Source of the DNA: Dyadobacter subterraneus | GTDB lineage: Bacteria; Bacteroidota; Bacteroidia; Cytophagales; Spirosomataceae | Reading direction: 5' to 3' | Assembly (NCBI RefSeq): GCF_015221875.1 | Contig: NZ_JACYGY010000001.1 | Location: forward strand, 1,860,001-1,924,000 | Length of the DNA: 64,000 nucleotides | In this document: one piece after another, positions 63,364-64,000 of the stretch | How the letters are laid out: each line of letters starts with the position of its first letter | How positions within the stretch are numbered: position 1 is the first letter of the stretch | Translations under genes and position numbers: made by a program | Notes under the pieces: model-generated | What the model saw: the letters and a program-made list of their open reading frames with translations, nothing else | The model's database searches: none | Told to the model about the DNA's origin: nothing

Positions 63364-64000
63364 TTACCGTACGAGCAATTTTTTCGCCGGAAGTTTTTCT
63401 TCTGAATCAAGTTGGAAAAAATAAACGGCTGTTGACAGAATGGAAATATCAAAACTGGCTTCATTTTGGTGCTTCATAGCTTGTTTTCCGATTATTTTTC
63501 CGGTTGCATTAATCAAATTTAAAGATCCTGAAACTGCTTGTTTGAAGCGAATTGTAACTTTTTCGTTTTTGCTGGCCGGATTAGGGTACACGGAAATAAG
63601 ATCATTTTCCTCTTTTGAAACGCCAAGAACAACGGGAGCTAATACTTCGGCATAGCCGTAATCTACTGATTCTGATGATTGTCCCACTGATTTCAAGCGG
63701 TAAGTAATTTTGCCGGTTTCTGCACTTAAATCGTCCTGATAATTTTTAGCCGCTGCTTGCAGATCAGCAACTGTTTTGAAATCAGTTTCGGAAGAAGATT
63801 TTCTTTGCAGAATATAACTTTTTGCATCAGCCACCGCCGACCAGGAAAGCGTAGCCTTTGCCATTTCATCAATTGAAGCTGCCAGGACGGGAGTTTGAAG
63901 TGCGTTGGAAATATTTACATTATAAAAGGTAAGCGCACGCATGCCTAATTTATTTTTGATGTAAGGACCAGTATATGGATAGAATGGACCGCCGTCTACA
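63364..64000 (-). CDS. T9SS cargo protein, C-terminal part (5' end cut)
   Basis: The frame runs off the right edge: codons upstream of the apparent Met at 63942 continue open to position 64000 (VDGGPFYPYTGPYIKNKLG). The visible part includes a fibronectin-III-like domain (MAKATLSWSAVADAKSYILQ) and a C-terminal T9SS type A sorting domain (ISVYPNPASKNEKVTI, STAVYFFQL, ending KKLLVR). It should be secreted by type 9 secretion and processed at the C-terminus. The catalytic or binding part lies outside this window. Confidence 0.8.
   Translation of the reverse strand, partial: VDGGPFYPYTGPYIKNKLGMRALTFYNVNISNALQTPVLAASIDEMAKATLSWSAVADAKSYILQRKSSSETDFKTVADLQAAAKNYQDDLSAETGKITYRLKSVGQSSESVDYGYAEVLAPVVLGVSKEENDLISVYPNPASKNEKVTIRFKQAVSGSLNLINATGKIIGKQAMKHQNEASFDISILSTAVYFFQLDSEEKLPAKKLLVR

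Noticed and set aside
1..64000. tRNA, rRNA, CRISPR array, insertion sequence
   Set aside because: I saw no cloverleaf with CCA end, no rRNA-like stretch, no regularly spaced identical repeats and no transposase frame.

Overview
The window reads as chromosome from a Bacteroidota bacterium, most likely a Cytophagales member of the Dyadobacter/Spirosoma type. Support for this: moderate to low G+C, T9SS type A sorting domains, a TonB-dependent receptor, LytTR/YehU-type two-component genes, two-component-regulator propellers, DUF1501/PSD1 pairs, and spacers carrying REP-like hairpin repeats. I see no rRNA, tRNA, CRISPR array, transposase or integrase. The genus is inferred from gene style only.

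Layout. 1-4666 (+): a PSD1/LamG cytochrome-type protein, open at the left edge, with its DUF1501 partner. 4744-7987 (-): a KefC-like antiporter translationally coupled to a KefF-like oxidoreductase, then an LCIB-type (theta class) carbonic anhydrase candidate. 7988-8495 is a gene-free spacer holding three copies of a 50-bp double-hairpin repeat. 8496-12394 (-): two tandem paralogues with a pseudo-receiver and GAF domain, followed by a LytS-type kinase and a LytTR regulator. 12704-13705 (-): a bestrophin-type channel.

14295-42746 (+) is the heart of the window: about 22 genes on one strand with short gaps or overlaps, ending in a clear terminator. Its first part is metabolic. It has six SnoaL/NTF2-like domains in five genes, two DJ-1/PfpI proteins, a benzoylformate-decarboxylase-like ThDP enzyme, a GMC oxidoreductase and a VOC protein. 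The middle runs AGE-family protein, STAS, GlgX, STAS, RsbW-like kinase. That matches, gene type for gene type, what I recall of the cyanobacterial icfG cluster (Synechocystis slr1854-slr1861), which couples inorganic carbon and glucose metabolism by partner switching. The last part adds an nSTAND-WD40 protein, a TonB-dependent receptor, a methyltransferase, an NTT-like carrier with HEAT repeats, a giant propeller histidine kinase whose phospho-acceptor His is Asp, an intact soluble histidine kinase, and a receiver-SpoIIE phosphatase (the IcfG/RsbU role). I read the whole as an expanded icfG-type carbon-status signalling and metabolism operon. Facing it is a GT3 (eukaryote-type) glycogen synthase homologue with a changed active-site Glu.

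44631-54457 (-): a 58-residue DUF6496 protein, an SDR, an alpha/beta hydrolase, a 1387-residue T9SS-secreted beta-helix protein, and an upstream operon of a secreted unknown, three tail-collar (MdpB-like) proteins, a GNAT and a DUF6916 protein. This looks like a domesticated surface-fibre locus, not a prophage. 54959-59764: a Crp/Fnr regulator and the conserved ybbP/ybbA-tesA arrangement. 59778-63202: small stress-type proteins, a tiny membrane protein, a YidJ-like acetyltransferase and a CLC-F type fluoride exporter candidate. The right edge cuts another T9SS cargo gene.
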